From Acanthornis magna (lineage: Eukaryota > Chordata > Aves > Passeriformes > Acanthizidae), in the NCBI GenBank assembly GCA_036785705.1, contig JAWUZG010000982.1, positions 12,501 through 76,500 on the forward strand: 64,000 nt of DNA, given 5' to 3'. Of this stretch, positions 41,546 to 52,900 are shown piece after piece (the stretch's first letter is position 1; every line of letters starts with the position of its first letter). The notes beneath the pieces are model-generated. The model worked only from the letters and a program-made list of their open reading frames with translations, was not told where the DNA came from and made no database searches. Position numbers and translations under genes: made by a program.

Positions 41546-42183
41546 CCCCCCCCCCCCGCGCTGGGCCGTACGTGCACCCCCGAACGGGGGTCACTGGGGG
41601 GGGGGGGGTGTTCAGTGTGTCTGGGGGTGCAAGACCCCCTCCCCTCCCCCCTTGGGTCTCGGTTTGACTCAGACCCGGGCGGGACTTTCCGGGGGGAGGG
41701 GCAGCGGTTTCACTTCCTGCCCCGGGGTGGGGGAGGGGCCCGCCGGTTGAGGAGGGGGAAGCGGGCGACGGAGGCGTTCGGGGTCATCTCGCACCTCCTG
41801 ACGCGGCCGAGGGTGCCACGACCCCCAGAACCGGCTTGGGGGGGTAGGGTCGAGAGCTCGTGAGGTTGCCCGCTCCCTCCCCCAATAAAAGGCCCAGCCC
41901 CGCCCCCACCCTCCCCCGGCGAGAACTTCCCCGGGAAGTGGTCAAAGCCGCCGCCCCTCCCCCACGCTTTGGGGCCCATGGGGCTGAGTCCCTTCCCTTC
42001 CCCCATCCCTGGGAGTCCTTAGGGGCTGATCTCCCCCCCTGCAATGGACCTTCTGCACCCCTGAAATCCTGTCCCCTCCAGTTCGCCCCCTCCCTTCTGG
42101 CTGGTGCTGTTTCTCCCGGGGGCCTTCACCCGGCGCTGCAGCTCCTCTGGTGGGGGTCGTGTTACCTTGATCTATGAGGGGGG

Positions 42184-42193
42184 CTAAAAATAG
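42184..42193 (+). promoter_or_regulatory. ENO3: MEF2 consensus in the former ENO3 promoter
   Basis: CTAAAAATAG is a perfect MEF2 site, set in the inverted repeat GGGCTA-AAAA-TAGCCC. A GATAAATAA TATA-like box lies about 120 bp downstream, and a CACGGG/GTGAGA exon-1 donor-like site is near 42376. This matches the muscle-type ENO3 promoter plan even though the gene body is broken. Confidence 0.6.
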
Positions 42194-42604
42194 CCCCAAA
42201 GCCGGGGGGACACCCAAGAACCATCGTCAAGTGCCACCAGAGCCAATTGCCAGTTCAGCGGGGGCTGAACTTGACCACGGTCCCTCCAGGGAGGAGGGGC
42301 AAAGGGAGGAGGATAAATAATCCTGGGGGACCGCTGTGGGGTAGGGGTAGGGTCCCAGACAGAGGCAGCACGGGGTGAGAGGGGCCCGGACTCCCCCCGG
42401 GCCCCTCTGAGTGTTCTAGGTGCTGGGGACGGGGTTCTGGGCTCACTGAGGGTCCCCAATGGGATGGGGAGATGTGGGACCAGCTCAAGGACACTTGGAC
42501 ACAGGGGTTGTCCCCCAGCAGCTGGGGATTGTCTGTGGCGTCTGGGTTCAGGATGGGACCCCCATGACCTTGGCCTTGACCCCTGGGTCCCATACCCCAC
42601 AGCC

Positions 42605-44230
42605 ATGTCTATCCAGATGATCATGGCCCAGGAGATCCTGGATTCCCGTGGGACCCTACCAAAGTCCCCCAAAACCCAATGGGGTCCCCACCAGGAGCCA
42701 ACAACCCCTCCAGTGACCCCCACAATAGTCCAACCAGACCTACAACAACCCCAAGACCCATTTGGGTCCTCCAAGAGCTCCCAGTATTCAAATTGGGAAG
42801 GCTAGGTACCGGGACAAGATGACCATCGGGATGGATATGGCGGTCTCTGAGTTCTGCCGTGAGGGCAAATACGACTGGGACTTCAAATCCCCCCCCAGAC
42901 CCCAAGCCTCATCACCGGGGAACAGCTGGGGCAGCTCTACCAGAGCTTCATCAAGGACTACCCTGGTGAGTGCTGGGATGAAACTGGGAGGGTACTGGGA
43001 GGGACTTCGATGGAACTCGGAGAGATGGGGAGGGCACTGGGAAGCAGGGGAGTGACACTGAGGACTGGGAGGCACTGCAGGGCATCGGGATGAACTGGAA
43101 TGGACTGAGGAGTAACTGGGAGGCACTGGGAAGGCAGCTGGGGACTCTGATAGCACAGACAAAGTTGTGCCCAGGGCCCCAGGGTGGTCACTGTCCTTCT
43201 GCCACCCCCCAGGTGACTGGGCCATAGTGGTGCACACCGGTGCATACTGGTGTCTGTTTTTCTGCAGTGGTGTCGATTGAGGACCCCTTTGACCAGGACA
43301 ACTGGGAGGGCTGGAAGCAGTTCCTGATACAGGTGGACATCGAAGCGGTGGGTGATGACCTGACAGTGACCAACCCAAAGTGCATTGCGCGGCGGCTGAG
43401 CTGCGGGCGTGCAACTGCCTCCTGCTCGAGGTCAGCTGGATCGGATCTGTCACCAAGTCCATCCAGGTGTGAGTCCTCCAAAATCCCTGTGCAACTCCCT
43501 GTCCAAATCGCCAGCGCTGTGTCCATGCAGGTGTGATACTCGTGCGACCGGCCCCCTTGCAAATCCCTATCTGACCCCCTCATTATGGAGTCCATCCAGG
43601 TGTGAGTGCACGTGTAAATCCCCCCACAGCTGAGGCCATCCAAGTGTGAGTACACGCACTAACAAATCCTTGTGAAAAGCCTAACCACTGAATCGATCCG
43701 GGCTGAGTCTGCGTAAACCCTCCTGTGAACCTCTGTCAAAGCCCCTGGGTCACTGTGTCCACCAGGTGTGAGTGCATGGGCAAATCCTCATGCAAACCCT
43801 TGGGAAAAGGCTCCTTGGGAAGAAGCCTCACGCAAACCGTCATACGATGTGAGGCCTCTGCACAAAAATCTCTCATGCAACCTCCCCCCATCACCAAGGC
43901 CATCCAGTGAAAAGCCCTCGTGTGAAAACCTCACGCACAACCCTTGTGTAAGCTCACGTCCCTGTGTCACCTCCCGTGTCCTGTCCTGTGTACCCCCCAC
44001 AGGTGCAAGCTGGCCCAGAGCCACGGCTGGGGGGTCACGGTGAGTCACGGCTCAGGCAAGACCAAGGACACCTTCGCGGCCGACCTTGTCGTGGGGCTTG
44101 GCACTGGCCAGCTGAGTCCCCACATCCCCTGACACTCTACCTGCTCCCCCATGACACCCTCCAATGTCCCCCCTGTCCCCCCCAGATCCAGATGGGTGCT
44201 CCCTCCCTCACCACAACCCCCACCCCAAAA
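42605..44230 (+). pseudogene. ENO3: Beta-enolase relict, disabled
   Basis: Recognisable pieces of muscle enolase are in order. The first coding exon is at 42605-42652 (AQEILDSRG) and then diverges. Exon 8-like sequence is at 42785-42965 ([10 protein letters not shown]). [12 protein letters not shown] exon is at 43268-43466, and a [11 protein letters not shown] exon at 44002-44111. Exons 3-7, which hold much of the active site, are missing within about 150 bp. Single-base deletions break the frame in the second and third fragments. The conserved SHRSGE reads SHGSGK, losing a phosphate-binding Arg. The donor after the fourth fragment is CT instead of GT. The last exon keeps only a few residues (QMGAP). 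It cannot encode enolase. Confidence 0.9.
43440..43930. repeat. Minisatellite grown from an ENO3 exon-intron junction
   Basis: The exon end and donor GTCCATCCAGGTGTGAGT (about 43456-43474) recur in variant form near 43518, 43588, 43638, 43755 and 43900, with CAAATCCCTGTG spacers. The array therefore appears to be an amplification of the splice junction. Confidence 0.7.
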
Positions 44231-44263
44231 CAGACATGGGAACCAGGCCAGGACATGAGGTGC

Positions 44264-44269
44264 TTTATC
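44264..44269 (-). terminator. SPAG7: Candidate SPAG7 poly(A) signal
   Basis: GATAAA on the minus strand, about 80 bp beyond the SPAG7 stop. It is a variant hexamer, and no canonical AATAAA was seen nearer. Confidence 0.4.
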
Positions 44270-44346
44270 ACCCCCACTGTGTCACTGTCACCCACCTCCT
44301 GCTGTTAAATACCCGCGGGGGGTACACCCCCACCACCACCCTCCCA

Positions 44347-46438
44347 TCACACAGAGGGCCCCCCGGGCCCCCCCCCCGCTCCTCCCTCGTCCTCCGCCTG
44401 CCGCAGCCGCTTCTTGGCCCGGATCTCGTTCATGGCCTCCTCGATGGAGCGTGTGTCCCGCTTGTTGGCCACCGGCACTGAGGGGGCACACAGGGGGGTC
44501 AGGGGCGATCCAGGTGGCTGTGACCACCTCAGGAACCCCCAGCCCCCCATAGAGTGCCCAGGTATCTGGGTGCCCAAACTCCCCCTAGGAAGGGACCCAG
44601 GTATCCAGGACATCCCCAAGCCTCCTGGACCCCCAGGACCCTCCTGGACCATCACAGACCCCTCAGGACCTTCCCGAGACCCCCTGCTCACCACAGCCAT
44701 ACGTCTTGTTGGCCTCCATGGTGCGGGCAGCAGCTTTGGCGGCATCGGAGCCGATCAGGTGCCGGTATTTGTCTTTGTAGTCGTTGGGGGGGCCCGGGGG
44801 GGCCGGGCCGCACTCAAGCTCTGCCTCCTCCTGCTGTGCTGCCAGCTCCTGGGGGTGGGGTGTTAACAACAAGCCCCGCCCACATGCCACAAGATCTGCG
44901 CAGGCCACACCCACTAAAGCCCCATGCCCATGCCACACCCATATAAGCCCTGCCCCCAGCATGCGTGCATGCCACACCCATCTGGCCACACCCTTTTGAG
45001 CCCCACCCATATCTCAATTAAATCCCGCCCCATGCCCACTAAGCCCCACCTACCCGGAGTCGACGCCGCTCCTCAGCCCGGGCTGGGTCCCACTCCTCCC
45101 CGCGCCGATACGCATCCAGCTCCTCGTCCGACGGCGCGAACTCCTGGGGACGCTGGCGTCACCCCGTGTCCACTCGCCTCCCCCGGTCCCCCACGCAGTG
45201 TCTCCCGCCATCCCCCACCTTTTTGAACACCATTACGTAGCGACTATCCTCGTCATCCCCGAAGGAGAAGGACGTCAGCCCGGCCACCTCTGCCACGTCA
45301 TGCCTGGGGAAACATGGAACCACTGGCACTGGGACTCCCCAGCACTCCCCAGTGGGGTCCCTCCCCTCCCCATGAGGGTCCCCAACTGCCCCAGGGTTCA
45401 GTTGTCATCCTGGGGTGCACCTGTCCTGCCCGTGTCTCCAGTGTCCAACCCCAGCATTCACAGTATTGCCCCACAATGCCGCCACCGTACCTCAAGTTCC
45501 CCAGTATCCTCCCGAGTGCCCTCCCATCCCCATGTCCCTCAGTATCCCCAGCGTCCTCCCAAGCGCTCTCAGTACCCCTAGTGTCCCCACTGCCCCGCCA
45601 CTGCCCTCCCAGTGTCCCCCCAGTGCACCCAATACTCCCTCAGTGCCCTCCATCCCAGTGTGCCCGGGGTCCCACTCACAGGATGCTCCTCTCAATCTTG
45701 TTCATGGGCTGGAACCTGCGCCGGGGCTCCCCGGTGGCCTGGATGAACTGGGACACCTCTTGCTCCATCTGGGGACACACGGGCAGTCCAGGGGGGCCCA
45801 GGAATTTGGGGGTGCCCGTGGGGAGGGGCCCGCAGCGCCCAGTGATGCCTGTGCCCCACTCACCCTCTTTCTGAACTCGACTTTCTGACGCTTCTCTTGC
45901 TCCTGCAGCTTCTTCATGCGAGCGGCTTGTTCTGGAGCAGACACAGAGGGTCAGAACGGAGGCGACCCCCCGAGACCTCCCGGGGGGCGGAGGGGGCGGG
46001 GCCAGCACCATCCCGGGGGCTTCTTTCAACGGGGGAGGAGCGTGGCCTAAGAGTGGGCGTGGGGGGACGTGGCCAGAAGCGCCACACGGGGTAAAGGGCA
46101 CAGGCGTGGCCACTGCGGGGTCGTGGCCAGACGGGCCCAGCGCTGTCAATCAGGAGAGCGAGCGCCTGGCCAGGGCGCTGTGGGCGGAGCGGCAGCCCGC
46201 GGGGGGCGCGGTCTCTCGCGAGGGCGGACGCCGGGGATGGGGGAGGTTGTGACGGCGAAGGGCCGGGACGCGCCGGGACGCGCCGCTTCCCGCCCCGCCC
46301 GGTCGGTGCCCCCCCCGTGCCTCCGCGCCCTCCCCGGCCCCGCTGACCCCGCGCCCGGCGCCGCGTCTCGCCGTCAGCGGCGGCGGGCGGCCGCTCCATG
46401 GAGCTCAGGATGGAACCCAGCAGGTCCAGCTCCGCCAT
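44347..46438 (-). CDS. SPAG7: Sperm-associated antigen 7 (R3H-domain protein)
   Basis: Seven exons, minus strand: 46438-46348, 45931-45864, 45768-45680, 45303-45219, 45143-45054, 44848-44692 and 44477-44347. They total 711 nt, or 236 aa (human 227). The protein is a nuclear, putative nucleic-acid-binding R3H-domain protein of poorly known function. Landmarks are [10 protein letters not shown] at the N-terminus, the basic helix [18 protein letters not shown], the R3H core [31 protein letters not shown], a long acidic/basic helix, and the conserved end [20 protein letters not shown]. The first donor is GTCAGC, a weak but canonical GT. Its 5' end is only about 280 bp from the CAMTA2 poly(A) signal. 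Confidence 0.95.
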
Positions 46439-46640
46439 CTTGCGACGGGGCGATGCGTGACGCCGCGCGCAAGCCACGCCCCCGGCGCTGTGCGTCATCG
46501 CGCCAGGGACGCAGGAGAGCCCGGCCCATGGGGAAAGGGGCGGGGCGTTGTGGAGAACGGCAATGGGCGCGGCCTACCCTTGGAAGGGTTTATCCTTCGG
46601 ACTCCGCCGGGCTCTTTCCGTACGAGGGCCGCGCCCGCCC
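46439..46640 (-). promoter_or_regulatory. SPAG7: SPAG7 promoter region
   Basis: A CpG-rich flank between the SPAG7 start codon and the CAMTA2 3' end. CGCCATCTTGC (minus GCAAGATGGCG, YY1-type) overlaps the start codon. No TATA is seen. Confidence 0.45.
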
Positions 46641-46717
46641 ACAGCTATGCCCCCTCCCTCCCAGTGATCCCCGCAGTGTCCGTCCTCACACACAAACACG
46701 CACACGCATCGGAACCT

Positions 46718-46723
46718 TTATTC
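46718..46723 (-). terminator. CAMTA2: CAMTA2 poly(A) signal
   Basis: AATAAA on the minus strand, about 225 bp past the CAMTA2 stop. Confidence 0.85.
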
Positions 46724-46947
46724 CCGCTTCCTCGTTTTTTAATGGAACTTTGTACAAAGGGCCCACACGGGGCGAGGGGAGAGTGGGGCATGCGGGGGGG
46801 GGAAAGGGGCGAGTGGAGAGGGGGCGTGGGTGGCTCTTCCCCCTTCTTCCCCTCCCCACGAGCCCTCCAGGGAGACCCAGACATACAAAAACGCCGAGGG
46901 GGGGCAGGGAAGGGAGCCCCCCAATGCCTGGATCCCCCGTGGGGGCG

Positions 46948-49900
46948 TCACGAGGCCAGGCCCCGTGTCTGTAAACTGTCCACCTCCTTGTTCTGCTTTA
47001 GCTCCTCCATCCTGGGCAGAGGGAACACGAATTGGGGAGGGGTCAGGCTCTCTTGAGAGTCTGTCCCCATGGTGTCACCTATCCCCAACCGCCCACAGTG
47101 TCACCTGCGTCCACCCACCCGCATGTGACACCTCCCAGCCACCCAACACCTCAACCCACGTCTGTGCTGCCCCACAGGGTCCCCATTTACCCTCGCTGTG
47201 TCCCACCCAGTCTCCTCCCTGGACTCCTCCCATGTCCCCATACCGGTGGCGGCACCGCCGCAGGAACCTCATGATCTTCCGGGCTGCCTGGTCCTGCTTG
47301 AGGGTGAGGAAGGTGCTCCTGGGGAAAACGGAGGGGAGGGTGAGAACCCCTCTGTCCCCAGTGCCCCAAATTCACAGCGTCCCCAGTGCCCCCGTTCACA
47401 CCGGTGCTGGCGGAGGCTGCGGAAGCGCTGCTGGATGAGCACGGCTGCACGCCGGCGCCGCTGGAATCGTTTCTGCTCCGCATAGCTCCGGAACTTGCTC
47501 TGGATCAGGATGGCGGCCTGCGTCATCCGCTGGAACAGGGCGAACTGGAGGGACAGTGGGACACCAGCGTCACAGCACCCTCAAACAGGTACCCTAATGT
47601 CACCCCAGTGTCACAGCACCCGTGTCATCCACTGGAACAGGGCATACTTGGGGGACAGTGCGGATACAGAGGGGGGCACCCCAATGTTACCCCAGGGTCC
47701 CAGCATCCCCAAGCAAGGACCCCCATGTTCACACGCTCTGGACTCCAGGTGTCCAAAACACTCCCAAAAATATGGGTGCCCCCCCAACACTCTCCAGGGG
47801 GACCTTGTTACCTTCAGAGCAATCCAGGTCAGCTTGTGGGGCAGAGACAGAGGGTTAGGGGGGGTCTGGGGAGCCCAGGGGTAGCTTAGGGGGGGTCCAT
47901 GGTGGTTTTCGGGTCCCCCCACACCTCAGTACCTGCTTGTACTTGCGGTAGCAGCGCTGGATGACAGCGGCCGCCAGCTCCTGCTGCTCCTTCAGCCTCC
48001 GGCCCTGGGGTGGTGAGGGGGATTGGGGGGGTCAGCAGTGTCTGGGGGGCCCCCAGGGGGCCCCAGGGGGTTTTGGGGTGCCGGGAGAGTGGGGTACACA
48101 CCCGGTACTTGCGGAAGGCGCCCTGGACAAGGCGCGCAGCCTCGTAGAGCTCGTGCTGTTCCTGGTCACTGAGGGTGAGCAGGGCCACAGCCCCCCCCTC
48201 GCCCCGTGCCCCCCCTGATGCATTCAGGAACTCGGCCCAGCCCGCGGCTGAAGGAGGAGGTGGCCGCTCGGGGACCCCTGGGGACCCCCGTGAGGCCGCC
48301 TCTGCTCTGGGGGACACACAGGACACAGGAGGGTCAGGGGGCGAGGGCTGGCACCCTGCGAGATGACAGGAGACATCCCGCCCAGGGAGGAATTTGAGCA
48401 CCCCGGAAGGTCCCCAAGAGGACACTGCGGTGTCCCAGGAGCCAGGGGATCCCCCCAGTGGGATACTGGGGTTTTACAGATTGTGTGAGACCCCCACCAT
48501 GGGGACACTGAAGGATGAAGTGAAGGATGTAAAAGTCGCTCCCAGTGGCTTACTGGGATGCCCCAGGCAGTGGGGGAAACCCCAAGAGTATCCTGGGGTG
48601 CTGCTGGATGTGGCTGACCGCCCCAGGGATTTGGGGGTGCACCGGAAAATCCCCAACCCTGGAAGTACCTGGGGGAGGGCGCGGGGGGACGGTCGACGCT
48701 CTCCAGGTACGTGGCCAACCAGGCCATGGCGGCACCGAGCCCTGCTGGCCCAGCTGGCCCCGGCGTCCCCAGGGTTCCCCCTGCCGCTCCCAGTGCTCCC
48801 AGTGTCCCCGGTGGTCCCCCCGGTGCCTCCTGCTTGATGCGCTCAGGGGTGGCCTCGATGATCTGTCGCGCCAGTGTCACCACCTCGGCCTGGGGATGGG
48901 GAATATTGGGACCCTCCTGCACCGGGGGTGTCCCCAGCCCTGAGTGTCCCCCACCTTTACCTGCAGGGTGTCAGAGGGCAGGGCCAGGGCGTCCTCGGGG
49001 GGGCTGGGGGGCACTGCCACCCCCCAGCTCTCATCCTCGGAGGGGCCAGGGGGGCCGGAGGGCAGCGGGACGGAGCCAGGACCCTCTGAGAGCCCCGATG
49101 GGGACGACAGGCTGCTGGCCGTGCTCAGCCCTGGGGACAGGGGGAACATGGCAGAGGGGTTTAGTCCTGGAGAGGCACACCCCGAGGGGAAGGGGGGGGA
49201 CGCATGGGGGATGGGGAGAGGACAGGGGACACCATGGGGATACACTAGAGACACAGAAGCTGGGGAGGACAGGACAACGGGGAACATGGGGATCCACAGG
49301 GAACCCAAGAGGGAGGGGCAAAGAACATGGAGAGGGATCTTGGGACACTTGAGTACACAAAGAGATTGGGGGAGGATGGGGAACATGGGGGGGAACACAC
49401 TGGGGACAGGCTGGAGGGGACCAGTGACGCCCTGGGGGCACACGAAAGGGAACAGGGGGACAGGAAGGGAATATGGTGACAAGTGACAGCGGCCAAGAGC
49501 TTGAGGGGACACAGTGACAGTGGCCACACCACGGTGGTGGTGACCAGGAGCATGGGGAGGTACACGGTGACGGAGGACAGAGAGGGCACACGGCGCTGGT
49601 GCCATACCTGTGTCAGGGCTGGCAGAGAGTGGGGAGGGGATGCGCAGGCCGGGCAGGTGACAGCGTGGGGATGCAGGTGACACCTGCAGCTCCTCGAGGC
49701 GGGTGACCAGGGCCAGGTGGCCACGGGCACGTGCCAGGGCCAGCGGCAGCCGCCCCAGGGTGTCGGGGACGGCCAGCGCCCGCCGGTCCCAGCGGCACAG
49801 CCGCTCTGCCGCTTCCCGATGCCCCAGGGCACACGCCCACATCTGGGGACACCGTAGCATGTGTCAACAGCGTGTCCCCCAAGGCGCCCCTCCTTCCAAG

Positions 49901-52900
49901 ATGCCATCCCTGGTATTCTCCCCTCCCTGCTTGAGCCACCACCCTGCACCCCAATCCTCTTGGTGCCACTGTATTTCCAGCCCCACCACCGTGCTCCCGC
50001 TGTCACCACCATGTCCCCCGTGTCCCCTCACCAGCGGGGTGCAGGAGAAATGGTCCACGTTGAGGGGGTCGATCTCCTGCTCCAGCTCCAGGCTGTCAAC
50101 TGCCAGCGTCCTGCAGGAATAGGAGGGGATACGGAGAGGTGTCACACCCCCTCAGGGACACAGCTTGGGCCGGGGGTCACCTCCACTTAGGGATATGGCT
50201 TAGGGGGATCCCCATCACTATCCCCACCTCATGCCAGTCCGTGTCCCCAACCAGACCCTGCCCCCAGGTGTCCCCAGGTGTCCCCGCTCACCGCCAACGC
50301 CGTAAAGCCTCCACCAGGCTGGCGTAGCCCTGGGCGGCCGCCAGGTGCAGCAGTGTCATCCCACGGAACGTCACCCCGTGGGCCAGCGTCGAGGTCCCTG
50401 ATGTCCCCGGCAAAGTCCCTGGCCAGCCTGGCCGTGCCATCATGGCCTCGCAGATGGCCACTACCCGTGCCTCAAAGGATGACCCTGGCCCCTGTCCCCA
50501 GAGAAGATGTCAGAGGCCAGCAGAAGACATGGAGAGGGTGGCATAAGAGGTGGGAGGAAACACTTGGGACATCTGGGAAGCGGCAAGAGATAGTGGGTGC
50601 GGGGATATTGAGCAGGGAACTTTGGGCCACTGAGGGACATGGAGAGATACTGGGGACGTCAGGGGACACCAGGCAATGTCAGAGAACATTGGCCTGGGGG
50701 ATGCCAGGGAACACCAACTAATTCCAGTGGATACAGGGCACGCCAGGCAACACCAGGATACATCAGGGAACGTTATGGACATCAGAAGACACCAGGATGT
50801 AAGTAGACACCAGGATCTTAAGGGACCATGCAGTGACTCAGGTGTTGGGGGGGCCTCACCTGCTCCGGGGGGGTCTCGGAGGGGGCCCCCCGCGAGGGGG
50901 GAAGGGGCGTGGGGTGGGGCAGGGCCCCCAGACGTGTCTCCAGTTGCTCCAGGCGCTCCAGAATGGACAGACGGAACTGGGCCTCTGGAAGAGAACTGGA
51001 TGTGAGGGGAACACCTTGATGGCCTTCGCAATGCTGAACACCCAAGCCCGAAACAGCGTCATCCCACAGGGACAGGGTCGGGGTTCCCATAATGGGACCC
51101 CAGGTGTCTGGGTGCCACCCCCAGAGGGCATGAGCCATATTGGGGTATTCCCCTCTGTTCCAGGGGTGCCTCCTGGGGGGTCCCCACTCACCGTCCAGCG
51201 CCAGCCAGTCCAGCTGTGCCCCGGGGGGGCCCCGCGCTGCCCCCCGTGCCCGGTACTCAAACGGGGCTGCGGCCGAGAGCAGCCGGGGGGGACAGGCCAC
51301 ACGCAGAGCAGCCACACCGGCCTCGTGGGCTGCAGGGGGACATGGAGGGGGGTCAGCACTGCGGGAAGGGGGGACACAAAGAGGGGACCCCCCCCCTCAG
51401 GGACACTCACGGGGACAGTAGCAGCGCAGGACACCTGGCTGGACCAGCGCAGCCGGAACCGAGGTGCGGTCGAAGAGACAGGAGTAGGCACCGGGGTCCC
51501 CCCATGGGCCCGTGATCAGCACCTTCACCCCGCCCTGGGGAGACACGGGGGGGTCACTGGGGACCCCGGGGGAGGGAGGAGAGGGGGTGAAGTGGAGGAC
51601 ACTCCCCTTAAGTGCTCACCTCAGGGTAGGACCACTCTGGGGAGAAATCGGTGATGGCCACAGGGGGGTCGCTGGGGGGGGCCGGGGAGGAAGGGGGGAG
51701 ATGGGGAGTGTGGGGAGGCTCACGCGGGTTTGGGGGGACCCCCATGTCCCCTGCCAGCAGCTCAGGGAAGGGGAGGGGGAAGGAGTGCTGGGGCGGGGGA
51801 GCAGCACTGAGTTCACAGAGGGGATCCTGGGAAGCTGTGCCCTGTTTCCCCTCCTCTTCCTCCCCCTCCTCCTCATCATCAGCCCCAGGTTTTGTGGGTG
51901 CAGCTGGTGGTGGGGGCGGTGCCCCGGGCGGGGCCTCGGCCTCGCAGCCGTAGGTCTGCCCGCGGCGGGGGCTGTTGAGGAAGCAGTCGGGGTCGAAGGC
52001 AGCAGGGGGGGGTGGTGCGGTGGGACAGGTCCCCTCAGGGGTCACCAGGTGCTGGCTGGGGGTCAGGCCCAGCGGCTGCTCAGGTCCCCCCGGTGCTGCC
52101 CCCCCCCCCAAACTGGCCACTACCAACAGCGGCAGCCCCCCCACAGGGGGGAATGGGGGGGCTCGGGGCCCTTCAGGGGGTGCTGCACCCCCCCCCAAGC
52201 CCGGGGAGGGCTGGGTGGTGTCAGGAGAGGAGGGGGCAGGTTTGGGGGGGTCCCCCGGCGTGCCCCCCCCACCCGCCCGCTCCACTTTGGGGGAGATGAT
52301 GCGGTGTTTGGTGCTGCCGCACTTGTGGCCGGGAGTGCCTGTGGGGGACAAGGGGGAGCATTAGCAGGGAACAGGGAGGGTTTGAGGGGAGGTTTCAGGG
52401 TCCCGAGGGGAGTCCTGAGGGGCATTTGGGAATGTCCCAAAGATATATGGGGTGTTCCAAGGGTGTTCAGGGCGAGCCAGAGGAATTTGGGGTTGTCCCA
52501 AGGGGTTCAGAGCACTTCTACATGGGCCCAAGGGCTGTTTTGGGGTTGCAAGGGATTGTGGGGTTCCCAGGGGGGTTCAGGGCATCACAGTGGGTTTGGG
52601 GGGATCCCAGGGAGGGTTCAGTAATCCCAGGGAGGGTTCAAGAGTACCCCAGCAGGGACTGGGGGAGGTCGCAGGGGGTTGGGAGTCCCAGTGGCACCCC
52701 CAGGGTCCCATTGAGCTGGAGGAGCCCCAGGAATTCCCAGTGGGTTCCCCAGGGATTCAGGGGGTTCCGGGGGGTCCTGTCTCACCCAGCCCCCCGGCGC
52801 AGAGGCAGGCGTGGGTGCGGGGAGGCGGCCGGGCCTGGTGCCGCTCCAGGACGTGCTGCACCAGCTGCTCCAGGGACAGCCCGGGGGGGGTCCCCCCATT

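Noticed and set aside
42605..44230. Treating the ENO3 lesions as sequencing error only
   Set aside because: The one-base deletions near C-runs could be errors. The loss of exons 3-7, the GT to CT donor, the Arg to Gly change and the missing last exon cannot all be.
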